Below are positions 8,031-17,300 of a DNA stretch of 64,000 nt, piece by piece. The notes beneath the pieces were generated by a model, which had not been told where the DNA came from, made no database searches, and saw only the letters and a list, made by a program, of their open reading frames with translations. This DNA comes from Bacillota bacterium (GTDB lineage: Bacteria; Bacillota; Clostridia; Acetivibrionales; DTU013), in contig JAEZCA010000045.1 in the NCBI GenBank assembly GCA_023412665.1, forward strand, positions 43,107 through 107,106, given 5' to 3'. Position 1 is the stretch's first letter. Each line of letters opens with the position of its first letter. Position numbers and translations under genes: made by a program.

Positions 8031-8732
8031 ATGGCCATAGAATATATATTTTTTGACTGTATGGAAACACTGGTCGACCTTCATAAGCTTCCGACACCGA
8101 AGGATTATGCGATGTGGGCATATAGCGGTTCTGGTGTTGAAGAGCTGTGGGAGGATTTCGATGAATTCTTCAGATATTATTACCTTTCAAAGAAAGAGCT
8201 GGCTGCAAAATTACCGGAACATGCAGAATATGATATGAAAAGCCGGTTTCTGTATTTGATACGGTCAAGCCTGCCTGATCTGCCTGAATACATGATCGAA
8301 CCAACTGCTGACAGGTTGTGTTCCAACTATTGGAGGAACTATAAACAAGGCAGCTATGTCAGGGATGATGTAAAACGAGCTCTTAAGCTTTTAAGCGGAG
8401 TATACAAATCAGGCGTTGTATCAAATTTCATGGTCATGGATGGAATTGAAGAACTGCTGAAGTTAACAGGCATCGATCATTATTTCAGCTTTGTGGTCAC
8501 ATCGGTATCTGCAGGGTGGAGAAAGCCGCATACTGAAATATATAATAAAGCCTTGTCACTTTCAGGTACAAGGCCTGACAGGGTACTATTTGTCGGAGAC
8601 GATTTCATCAATGATTATACTGTTCCTGTCAGTCTGGGAATGAAGGCTGTCTATCTTGACAGATTTGAGCGCCGGCCGGAGCTGCCTGACAGAATCAAAG
8701 ATTTCGATGAGCTGGCCGGGCTGCTCAAATAG
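8031..8732 (+). CDS. HAD-superfamily hydrolase with atypical motif I
   Basis: A 233-residue HAD-like hydrolase. Motif I is FFDCMETLVD: the nucleophile Asp is present but the usual second Asp (DxDxT) position is Met. Motif II is VVSNF, motif III Lys lies near GWRKPHTEIY and motif IV is VGDDFINDY. A helical cap lies between motifs I and II (residues ~20-100). Loss of the second Asp is known in haloacid dehalogenases and phosphonatases, so the reaction may not be phosphate ester hydrolysis. ATG 8031 follows GAAAGGA. Stand-alone gene. Confidence 0.75.
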   Translation: MAIEYIFFDCMETLVDLHKLPTPKDYAMWAYSGSGVEELWEDFDEFFRYYYLSKKELAAKLPEHAEYDMKSRFLYLIRSSLPDLPEYMIEPTADRLCSNYWRNYKQGSYVRDDVKRALKLLSGVYKSGVVSNFMVMDGIEELLKLTGIDHYFSFVVTSVSAGWRKPHTEIYNKALSLSGTRPDRVLFVGDDFINDYTVPVSLGMKAVYLDRFERRPELPDRIKDFDELAGLLK

Positions 8733-9225
8733 TAATCAGCAGCTTTTCCAGACTTGGCAAATCCTTTGAAGCATGTTGAGCAGCCTGTACAAATAGCGTG
8801 CCGACAGGGAAAGAATTATTATAATCGTTCTTTCTTGCGAATATGGTCTTGACTGGAAGAAGCTAGCTGGCTTATAATAGAAACGTGTTATGTACTATTT
8901 TACGAAAGGAGTTGTGCTTGTGAGAGTTAATAATTTGGTTTTTGAGGTGAATGACATCTAACTGAATATGCTGAGGGATGTAAACGTTATCAGCCTTTAT
9001 TTTTGGGCTTTTGTCTGCATTCGTTCAGCGAATTGATCGGGAATAACCTTTGTCTATAAAGTATAATGGGGTAAATGGCATGGTATGGTTATCGTGCTTT
9101 TTTTATGCCTGTTTGTGAGCTCCGCCAAGGTTCATGCCTGGCGGAGTTTTTTGTCCATTTGGATATGGAGCAGGCTGAAGGTTATTGCCGGTAATTTCGT
9201 ATAGGAGACAGGAGGCAGAATTATA
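8733..9225. other. Gene-poor stretch with a promoter, mini-ORF and terminator
   Basis: Contains TTGACT (8849-8854), an 18-nt spacer and TATAAT (8873-8878); a ribosome site AAAGGAG and a 13-codon frame (8920-8961, GTG start, reading VRVNNLVFEVNDI then stop); and a terminator at 9120-9152. A second TATAAT lies near 9062. The layout would suit a leader peptide, small RNA or the eroded start of a lost gene. No known RNA class recognised. Confidence 0.35.
9120..9152 (+). terminator. Intrinsic terminator
   Basis: CTCCGCCA/TGGCGGAG, 8-bp stem with an 11-nt loop, followed by six T. It ends whatever transcript starts from the promoter near 8.85 kb. Confidence 0.8.
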
Positions 9226-9510
9226 ATGAAATATGTAAATGGCAAGGATATATTGCCAAAATCGTTGTTGGAGCAGCTGCAGCACTATGTAGAGGGAGAA
9301 CTCCTCTATATCCCGAGGCAGGAGAACAGCAGAGCGGGATGGGGCGCTGTCAACGGTACAAGGATGATGATCAGGAACAGAAATACTGAGATATGTATGA
9401 AATATGAAGAAGGGGCCACGGTCCAGGAGCTCATGGATGCCTACCATTTGTCGGAGGACAGTATCCGGAAGGTTTTGAACAACAGGAGAGTTCTTCTCGC
9501 AGTTGAGTGA
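9226..9510 (+). CDS. CD3324-family small protein with C-terminal helix-turn-helix
   Basis: 94 residues. The start MKYVNGKDILPKSLLEQLQHYVEGELLYIP is typical of the clostridial CD3324 family, related to the Mor transcription activator fold. The C-terminal part (YEEGATVQELMDAYHLSEDSIRKVL) reads as a helix-turn-helix: activation helix, turn, recognition helix. It is probably a DNA-binding regulator; target unknown. ATG 9226 follows GGAGACAGGAGG. Confidence 0.7.
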   Translation: MKYVNGKDILPKSLLEQLQHYVEGELLYIPRQENSRAGWGAVNGTRMMIRNRNTEICMKYEEGATVQELMDAYHLSEDSIRKVLNNRRVLLAVE

Positions 9511-9544
9511 CCAATGTAAGTGTCCAACGGCAGCATAGAGATAT

Positions 9545-9577
9545 ACTCTAAGTTAGAGAGATTCTCTAACTTAGAGT
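9545..9577. repeat. Twin 13-bp palindromes forming a 15-bp perfect hairpin
   Basis: Two palindromes, CTCTAAGTTAGAG (9546-9558) and CTCTAACTTAGAG (9564-9576), lie 18 bp centre to centre; together they make a perfect 15-bp inverted repeat with a 3-nt centre. No T-run follows, so it is more likely an operator pair or cruciform than a terminator. It lies 168 bp upstream of the aminotransferase gene. Confidence 0.6.
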
Positions 9578-9744
9578 GATAATCATTTGCAGGAAACACT
9601 TTTAGACAAATTGATTTGATGACAGCTTGTTGATTATGAAGAAGTTATGCTATATATTTGTATTAATGCGTTATCGTATGTGCTGCAATTGTGGTTACTA
9701 GATTTTTACGAGCTTGCGGTAACGCATAATACTTTCGTAAAGAG

Positions 9745-10590
9745 ATGATATCAGAAATGGATGATAATGCAGGAAAATATGTAATACATAATGGCGCAGT
9801 AAGGGAATACACTGACAAGGTCGGCTGTGAGCTGGCACAAATAACGGGCAGGGCAGCATATGAAGTGATCAGGATCATTAATGGGGTACCTTTGTTTTTT
9901 GAGGATCATTATGACAGGCTGACGGGAACATTCAATGCTGTAGGCAGGCAACTGAGCATTTCCTTTAGTCAGCTTGGAGATCTGATACGAATGCTGCTCG
10001 AAAAAAACGAGAGCAGAGACTGTAATGTAAAGGTCTCCATATTTTATGAATTAGACCAGCAGCTGATATATATCAGCAAAAGCTATTATCCGACACAGGA
10101 GGTAGCGGACGCAGGTGTAAATACAGGTTTGCTTCAGATCGAAAGAGAGAATCCGAATGCAAAGATTATAAATAAATCCTATAAAGAAGCTGTGGCAAGA
10201 AAAATTGCCGAGGGCGGTTTCTTTGAGGTGCTGCTTGCTGACAGTAAGGGAAGGCTTACTGAAGGCAGTAAGTCCAATCTGTTCTTGATAAAGGATGGGA
10301 GGGTTCTGACAGCTCCAGGCAAATATGTGCTCCGGGGAATAACCCGCAAATATGTTTTTGAAGCATGTCAAAATGCCGGATTTGAAGTAGTCGAGCAATT
10401 TGTTGCGGCCGATGAAATCGGGCAGACGGAAGGAGCCTTCCTTTCAGGCACATCAATAAAGGTGCTTCCTATAAAAATAGTGGAACGGCTGGAGCTTAAT
10501 TCGTCTGCAAATCCGGTTATAGCAGCGATCAGGCGGGAATATGATACAATTCTTGAGAAATATATTGATGAACATGTAAAAATATGGTAA
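9745..10590 (+). CDS. Class IV (fold type IV PLP) aminotransferase
   Basis: 281 residues. Features of the branched-chain/D-amino acid aminotransferase and aminodeoxychorismate lyase family: EVIRIINGVPLFFEDHYDRL near the N-terminus, the catalytic Lys in INKSYKEAV, LTEGSKSNLFLIKDG, and GITRKYV followed by EGAFLSGTSIKVLPI. The substrate cannot be fixed from sequence: the window also holds a clear ilvE (31.5 kb), so this paralogue may act on D-amino acids or aminodeoxychorismate. The ribosome site is weak (GTAAAGAG abutting ATG 9745); ATG 9757 is an alternative. Confidence 0.8.
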   Translation: MISEMDDNAGKYVIHNGAVREYTDKVGCELAQITGRAAYEVIRIINGVPLFFEDHYDRLTGTFNAVGRQLSISFSQLGDLIRMLLEKNESRDCNVKVSIFYELDQQLIYISKSYYPTQEVADAGVNTGLLQIERENPNAKIINKSYKEAVARKIAEGGFFEVLLADSKGRLTEGSKSNLFLIKDGRVLTAPGKYVLRGITRKYVFEACQNAGFEVVEQFVAADEIGQTEGAFLSGTSIKVLPIKIVERLELNSSANPVIAAIRREYDTILEKYIDEHVKIW

Positions 10591-10635
10591 TATTTATCTG
10601 CAAATTAAGGAATCTTCCTTTAAGCAGGTGATAGC

Positions 10636-11046
10636 TTGGAGCCAACTACTTATTCAAGACATTTCCTCAGAATAAAGCCCGATTACCCTGTTTTTGGAGA
10701 GATCAGGGTTGTAAGGATAGCAGGAAGACATGTTCTTTCGAATCAGGCAAGAGTGAGACTGGTGGACATTAGCTCCGGCGGTGTCGGATTTGTTTCTGTT
10801 CTGAAGCTGCCCGTTGACGAAAAAGTGATACTTGAGCTGTCCATAAAACTCGACGAGACCGAGTACCGGTCTGAAGGGTATATTGTTAGGTCATTGAATG
10901 CAGGTGTTTGCGAATATGAATATGGTTTTCGTTTTATGCAGCCTGCAATTAAGCTGCGGCAGCCACTTCAGAAAATATTCGGCAGGCTTTTGGCCAGCCA
11001 GGACAGGTGTATTATTATCAGGATGTCCCCGGGACAGTCAGATTAG
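10636..11046 (+). CDS. PilZ-domain protein (c-di-GMP receptor)
   Basis: 136 residues from a TTG start with AGGTGAT upstream. The c-di-GMP signature is intact: RIAGR (RxxxR) and VDISSGGVGF (D/NxSxxG), followed by the beta-barrel of a PilZ domain ending in FRFMQP. PilZ proteins change partner activity on binding c-di-GMP. A GGDEF protein that could supply the ligand lies 12 kb away. Partner unknown. Confidence 0.8.
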   Translation: MEPTTYSRHFLRIKPDYPVFGEIRVVRIAGRHVLSNQARVRLVDISSGGVGFVSVLKLPVDEKVILELSIKLDETEYRSEGYIVRSLNAGVCEYEYGFRFMQPAIKLRQPLQKIFGRLLASQDRCIIIRMSPGQSD

Positions 11047-11097
11047 CAGTTGGAAAATACACGCTATATATTGGAAAAGGTGTTGCAAAGACAATTA

Positions 11098-11124
11098 TTA
11101 GCACTCTATTCATGAGAGTGCTAA
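11098..11124 (+). promoter_or_regulatory. CIRCE element (HrcA operator) upstream of htpG
   Basis: TTAGCACTC, nine bases, GAGTGCTAA: an exact match to the CIRCE consensus. It lies eight bases before the -35 of the htpG promoter, so the heat-shock repressor HrcA should control htpG. Confidence 0.95.
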
Positions 11125-11131
11125 TTTCATA

Positions 11132-11161
11132 TTGACAACGAAAGAAAAAGAGTTGTAATAT
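11132..11161 (+). promoter_or_regulatory. Sigma-A promoter of htpG
   Basis: TTGACA (11132-11137), 18-nt spacer, TAATAT (11156-11161), directly downstream of CIRCE and 45 bases upstream of the htpG start. Confidence 0.8.
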
Positions 11162-11206
11162 AGTTATTGGCAATGAAATACACTTTTTGATCAAGGAGGT
11201 TTCGTT

Positions 11207-13150
11207 ATGTCACGGGAGAATGGAAACATATCAATACATACTGAGAACATTTTACCAATAATAAAAAAGTGGCTTTATTCAGAGAAGGACATATTTGTCA
11301 GAGAGCTTGTGTCCAATGCCAATGATGCTCTCATGAAGCTAAAAAAGCTCATATCCATGGGAGAGGCACAAATTGGAGAGAATGAAAAATTTGCGATCAG
11401 AGTGATCATTAATAAAGCAGATAAAACGATCAAGGTCGTTGACAACGGTATTGGCATGACCGGGGAGGAAGTTAAGAAGTATATCAATCAGATCGCTTTC
11501 TCAGGTGCGGTTGATTTCCTTGAGAAGTACAAGGATAAGGCAGATGAGGGCAACCAGATCATTGGTCACTTCGGACTCGGCTTTTATTCCGCGTTCATGG
11601 TATCCGAGAAGGTGACCATAGATACTATGTCCTGGCAGCAGGACAGTCAAGCTGTCAAGTGGACAAGCACAGGCGGTATGGAGTTTGAGATGGATGATTC
11701 CCAGAAGACAGAGAGAGGTACGACTGTTACCTTGTATCTTGCTGATGATTCCTATGAGTATCTTGAATATTACAAGATGAAGGAGATACTTGAGAAGTAT
11801 TGCTCATTCATGCCGTTTGAGATTTATCTGGAGAATGAAGAGGACGAGTCAAAAAAAGCGGATAAGGAGCAGAAGGCCGACGAGACAAAGGAAGCCGGTA
11901 AGGATGCTGACGATACAGCCGCTGACCAAAAGGCCAAGCCTATAAACGATACACATCCCCTCTGGCTCAAGGCGCCGAAGGATTGTACCGACGAGGAGTA
12001 CAAGGAGTTCTACAAAAAGGTTTTCCACGATTTCAATGATCCCTTATTCTGGATTCATCTGAATATGGACTATCCCTTCAACCTGAAGGGCATATTGTTC
12101 TTCCCGAAGCTCAGGCATGAGTTTGAGACGATTGAGGGGCAGATAAAGCTGTATTATAATCAGGTTTTTGTCGCCGACAATATCAAGGAAGTCATTCCCG
12201 AATTTCTTATGCTCCTAAAGGGTGTCATTGATTGTCCGGACCTGCCGCTCAATGTGTCAAGAAGCTTCCTGCAAAATGACGGCTATGTGTCGAAAATCTC
12301 GACCCATATCACCAAAAAGGTGGCCGATAAGCTTACCGCACTCTATGAAAACGAGAGAGAAGCATATAACAAGTACTGGGATGACATAAACCCATTTGTG
12401 AAATACGGCTGCTTACGGGAGGAAAAATTCTTTGATCGTGTAAAGGACATAATCATATACAAGACAACAAGTGACGACTATATTACTTTAAAGGACTACC
12501 TTGACAGAAATGGCCAGAAGCATAAGGACAAGGTGTTCTATGTTTCGGATGAGAAGCAGCAGGCTCAATATATCCGTCTGTTTAAGGAACAGGGCATGGA
12601 AGCTGTCGTTTTAAATACTATGATCGACAATCACTTTATACAGTTCCTTGAGATGAAAGAGAGCAATGTAAAATTCACCAGGATCGATTCTGACCTTTCG
12701 GACAGTATGAAGGACGACAATGCAGCTGAGGCCGACTCTGATCTGGCTCACAAGCTGGAGAAGGTGTTTAAGGAAGCGCTGGGAGACGATAAACTGAAAA
12801 TCAGCATAGAAGCTTTGAAGGCTGCTTCTACTCCCGGTATAATACTTCTTTCCGAGCAATCGAGACGTATGCAGGAAATGAGCAGAATGTACGGTATGAA
12901 GGGGATGGACCTTGGAGGGATGTTCCCGGATGAGAGAACCCTTGTGCTCAACAGAAGCAACACACTGATACAGACTGTGGTCAAGCTTTCTGACAATGAA
13001 GCTAAAAAGGATGATGTGAACCTGATATGCCATCATGTTTATGATCTGGCAATGATGAGCCACAAGCAGCTTGAGCCGGAAGCGATGACCAGGTTTATCG
13101 AAAGAAGCAACCTGCTGCTTGGAAAGCTGGCTGAACTTGAAGTAAAATAA
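11207..13150 (+). CDS. htpG: Chaperone HtpG (Hsp90)
   Basis: 647 residues. The GHKL ATPase domain shows LVSNANDALMKL, VVDNGIGMT and GHFGLGFYSAFM; middle and C-terminal dimerisation domains follow, with LPLNVSRSFLQND in the middle domain. A highly charged Lys/Glu/Asp linker (residues ~222-248) joins N and middle domains and is longer than in many bacterial HtpG. It assists late folding of client proteins using ATP. ATG 11207 has AAGGAGGT upstream. Regulation by HrcA is inferred from the CIRCE site. Confidence 0.97.
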   Translation: MSRENGNISIHTENILPIIKKWLYSEKDIFVRELVSNANDALMKLKKLISMGEAQIGENEKFAIRVIINKADKTIKVVDNGIGMTGEEVKKYINQIAFSGAVDFLEKYKDKADEGNQIIGHFGLGFYSAFMVSEKVTIDTMSWQQDSQAVKWTSTGGMEFEMDDSQKTERGTTVTLYLADDSYEYLEYYKMKEILEKYCSFMPFEIYLENEEDESKKADKEQKADETKEAGKDADDTAADQKAKPINDTHPLWLKAPKDCTDEEYKEFYKKVFHDFNDPLFWIHLNMDYPFNLKGILFFPKLRHEFETIEGQIKLYYNQVFVADNIKEVIPEFLMLLKGVIDCPDLPLNVSRSFLQNDGYVSKISTHITKKVADKLTALYENEREAYNKYWDDINPFVKYGCLREEKFFDRVKDIIIYKTTSDDYITLKDYLDRNGQKHKDKVFYVSDEKQQAQYIRLFKEQGMEAVVLNTMIDNHFIQFLEMKESNVKFTRIDSDLSDSMKDDNAAEADSDLAHKLEKVFKEALGDDKLKISIEALKAASTPGIILLSEQSRRMQEMSRMYGMKGMDLGGMFPDERTLVLNRSNTLIQTVVKLSDNEAKKDDVNLICHHVYDLAMMSHKQLEPEAMTRFIERSNLLLGKLAELEVK

Positions 13151-13186
13151 CAAGTCAATATTTACATTAAGCTATGAATTTATGTG

Positions 13187-13218
13187 AAGGCGTCTTGCAT
13201 GAAAGCGAGGCGCCTTTT
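13187..13218 (+). terminator. Terminator after htpG
   Basis: AAGGCGTCTTGC pairs with GCGAGGCGCCTT (two wobble pairs), loop ATGAAA, followed by TT. It lies 36 nt after the htpG stop. Confidence 0.7.
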
Positions 13219-13281
13219 ACCACATGTGCTGCGGATTGCGCGGCACATAGAAGTAAGTGATCCTTCATTTAGTTCAACACA

Positions 13282-14163
13282 TCACGACTGGATTTTTTCC
13301 CTGAATACTTCAGCAGCAGGCGATAGAGGGACATTTCTCAATACCGCTATACCTAATTGACGCTTTGGAATAGTCTCATCTAGCTGCAATATGAAAAGCT
13401 CATTATTTGATACAAATTGTGCGGCACTTTCTTTTAAAACATATGCTATACCCAGTCCGATCCTTGATAGTTCGACCAAAAGGTCCATGCTTTCCAGTTC
13501 GATCTCGGGTGTTATTACACAGCCTCTGGAGCTGCAGTACAAATCAAGGTTTCGTCTTGTTGTGCTGCCTTTTTGCAGCAGCAGCAGCGGTAAGCCGGAT
13601 AGCTCATTTATTGGGACGGTACGGTTTTTCAAATATCCGAAGCGTGAAGAAGCAATAAACACATCCTCTACCGTGCAGAAGGCTGTTGCTTCAATATCAC
13701 TATCTTCAACCGGAAGGGTTACTATGCCAAGGTCAACAGCGCCAGACTTAATGGAATCGATTATGCCCGGGGAAGTTCTGTTTACTATTTTTACCTTTAT
13801 GTTTGGATATTCTTCAATAAACTTCTGCAGCAACGGTATCAGAAGGTAACGAAGAATTGTGTCTCCTACACCGATTTTTACCTCTCCCAGGTTGAAGGAC
13901 TGCATTTCCCGTATTTTGCCCTCGGCTGCCTTGAACAGGTTGTAAGCCTGGTCCACATGACTGTACAGCATCTCGCCGACTGCAGTCAGCTTCACACTTC
14001 TTGAGCCTCTGACAAAAAGGACACTTCCTGTGCTTTCTTCGAGATTTCTGATGGACTGGCTGACAGCGGACTGTGAAATATACAGCTTTCTGGCCGCGGC
14101 GGAAAAGCTGCCCGATTTGGCGGCAGTATGAAACACCTTATAAAGCTCAAAGTTAATATCCAT
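13282..14163 (-). CDS. LysR-family transcriptional regulator
   Basis: 293 residues. The N-terminal winged helix-turn-helix has the LysR signature (FHTAAKSGSFSAAARKLYIS, QSAVSQSIRNLEE); residues ~90-290 are the periplasmic-binding-like effector domain beginning GEVKIGVGDTILRYLL. It is divergent from purL, with about 150 bp of A+T-rich shared upstream sequence, and may regulate itself or the divergent gene, but purL control by a LysR protein is not established. Effector unknown. A minus-strand AGGAATTAGG precedes ATG 14163. Confidence 0.9.
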   Translation of the reverse strand: MDINFELYKVFHTAAKSGSFSAAARKLYISQSAVSQSIRNLEESTGSVLFVRGSRSVKLTAVGEMLYSHVDQAYNLFKAAEGKIREMQSFNLGEVKIGVGDTILRYLLIPLLQKFIEEYPNIKVKIVNRTSPGIIDSIKSGAVDLGIVTLPVEDSDIEATAFCTVEDVFIASSRFGYLKNRTVPINELSGLPLLLLQKGSTTRRNLDLYCSSRGCVITPEIELESMDLLVELSRIGLGIAYVLKESAAQFVSNNELFILQLDETIPKRQLGIAVLRNVPLSPAAEVFREKIQS

Positions 14164-14315
14164 AAGTTAACCTAATTCCTAACATTAAATATATTAATTT
14201 TACTTATAAATTATATCATTGTATAATTACTTTGTGAAGCTGCTTAGTGTAGTGGCTACAGGCAGGTCAAAATGGCAAAATAACAGGCGGAAGGCCTGAT
14301 TTGAGGTGCTGATAT

Positions 14316-17300
14316 ATGAATAAGCTCGATGGGGCAGATCAGAGAAATAAGGTAAGGCGTATTTTTGCAGAAAAGAAAAAAGGATATGATGTAGAAGCTC
14401 AGGGGATATACAGGGATCTAAAAAGCAATCTGGATCTGAAAGGGCTGGAGCAGGTACGTATTATCAACAGGTATGACATAACGGATATAACTGACGACGA
14501 ATTTGAAGCATCAAAAAATGTAATATTTTCAGTGCCTCCTGTTGATTATGTTTACGAAGATAGTATTACCCTTTCACCGAATGAAAGGGCATTTGGCGTA
14601 GAATATCTGCCAGGACAATATGATCAAAGGGCCGATTCGGCTTCACAATGCATACAGTTTCTTACCCTTGGTGTGAGACCGCGCTGTAAAGCTGCAAGGG
14701 TAATTGTTTTAAAGGGCGAGTTATCGGACGACGACCTTGGAAGGGTAAAGGAATATTGCATAAATCCTGTGGACAGTCGTGAAGCAGGGATGGAAAAACC
14801 TGATTCCCTTGACATGGAGATTGAATATCCTAGTGACGTTGCTGTTCTCAAGGGATTTTCCTCGATGAACACTGATCAGCTGGCAAATGTCCATAATGAT
14901 CTGGGAATGGCGATGTCATTGGAGGATCTGGAATTTTGCAGGCAGTATTTCGCCCAGACTGAGCACAGAGACCCGACAATAACGGAAATAAGGCTTATTG
15001 ACACATACTGGTCCGATCATTGCAGGCATACAACATTCCTTACAAGAATAAATGATATCAAATATGAAGACGGTCTGTTTAACTTGTTCCAAAAGTCGGT
15101 GTATGAGAGGTATATTACCTCGAGAAAGTTTGTGTACGAAGACAGAGAAAAGGACATTACCCTGATGGACCTTGCAACGATAGCTATGAAGGAGCTGAGA
15201 AAGGACGGAAGGCTGGAAGACCTTGACGTTTCAGATGAAATCAATGCCTGCAGTATTGTTGTTGATGCCAGGGTAAACGGCAGGAATGAGGAATGGCTGG
15301 TCATGTTCAAAAATGAGACCCACAACCATCCCACAGAGATCGAACCCTTCGGCGGCGCAGCCACATGCCTTGGAGGCGCTATCAGAGATCCTCTTTCAGG
15401 CAGGTCATATGTTTATCAGGCGATGAGGGTAACCGGCAGCGGTGATCCCAGAACATCCGTAAAGGATACATTGCCGGGCAAGCTGCCCCAAAGGAAGATC
15501 ACAACCGGAGCCGCAGCAGGCTACAGCTCCTACGGTAATCAAATAGGTCTTGCGACAGGACAGGTTGCAGAAATATATGATGAGGGCTATGTAGCAAAAC
15601 GGATGGAAATCGGCGCTGTTATCGGCGCAGCTCCCAAAAAGAATGTAATAAGGCTGGAGCCCCAGCCGGGTGATATTATCATACTGCTTGGCGGCAGAAC
15701 AGGCCGAGACGGCTGCGGCGGAGCCACAGGCTCCTCAAAGGAGCACGACGAAAAATCACTGCTGACCTGCGGAGCAGAAGTTCAAAAGGGTAATCCTCCT
15801 ACCGAGAGGAAAATACAGAGGCTTTTCAGAGATGAAAAGGTCAGCCGTATGATAAAGAGGTGTAACGACTTTGGCGCAGGAGGGGTTTCTGTTGCCATAG
15901 GCGAGCTTGCCGACGGACTGGATATCGATCTGGACAGCGTGCCAAAGAAATATGAGGGTCTGGACGGTACAGAGCTGGCAATATCCGAATCCCAGGAAAG
16001 AATGGCTGTTGTGATATCAAAACAGGACAGCGACAGATTTATCCAGGCAGCGGAGGATGAGAATCTGGAGGCTACAGTAGTAGCAGTAGTTACCGACACC
16101 GGAAGACTCAGAATGAAATGGCGCAATAAAACCATAGTAGACATCAGCAGGGAGTTCTTAAATACAAACGGAGTAAAGCAAAATATTGATATATGCGTTT
16201 CGGAGCCCAAGAAGAAGAGTCTTGATGAAGTATTGAACAATGATATATCAAATAAGGCAGATAATATTGAGGAAGCATGGCTGAATAATCTCAAGAAGCT
16301 TGAGCACTGCAGTCAGAAGGGCCTGGTAGAACGCTTTGACAGTACCATCGGAGCAGGTACGATTCTGATGCCCTTTGGAGGCAGATACCAGCTTAGCCCG
16401 GCAGAAGGAATGGCTGCGAAATTGCCTGTAATTGATGGAGATACAGATACCGCTACTTTGATGTCATATGGTTTCAATCCGGCAATCTCAAAGTGGAGCC
16501 CCTTCCATGGAGCTGTATTCGCTATAATCGAAGCAGTAGCAAAAATAGCTGCGATGGGCGGAGACTACAGAAAGGCCAGGCTGACGCTTCAGGAATACTT
16601 TGAAAAGCCGGGGAAGGATCCCTCAAGGTGGGGCAAGCCATTCAGTGCTTTACTGGGTGCGTATTATGCTCAAATAAAGCTCGGTATACCGGCAATCGGA
16701 GGCAAGGACAGTATGTCGGGCACCTTCAGGGACCTTGATGTTCCGCCGACGCTGGTTGCTTTTGCGGTTTGCGTAAGTGATGCAGGACATGTGGTATCAA
16801 CCGAGTTTAAAAATACAGGAAGCCGGGCCGTTCTTGTCAAGGTATGCAGGGATTCATATGTACTGCCTGATTTTGAGCAGCTTGACAGGACATATACCAG
16901 AATTCATGAGCTGGCCAAGGCAGGCAGGATTATTGCAGCTCACTCTGTGCGCCAGGGAGGAATAGCGGAGGCTGTCAGCCGCATGTGCTTTGGAAATATG
17001 ATTGGCTTTGAATTCGAAAATATTGATCCGGCAGAATTGTTCATGCCGGAGTATGGCTCTGTCATACTTGAAATTAATGCCGAAGATGATATCGATAATA
17101 TGCTTGAAGGTCTTGAATACAGCATAATCGGCCGGACTACAGAGAGACCTGCGGTTTTAGTCAACGGGACAGCTATAGAACTGGATAAAATGGTTGAGGG
17201 CTGGATACAGCCATTGGAGAAGATATTCCCGACAAAAGCAGCTGTTGAGGTTCAAGGGATAGAAACCTTCAGCTTTATTGGCAAACAGGATTTTAAGAAA

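Noticed and set aside
9080..9200. ATG-led frame from the second TATAAT near 9.06 kb
   Set aside because: It is read straight through the terminator at 9120-9152 and encodes no recognisable protein.
14164..14315. Purine riboswitch in the purL leader
   Set aside because: I looked for the conserved purine aptamer core and found none; only a short CAGGC/GCCTG hairpin is present.
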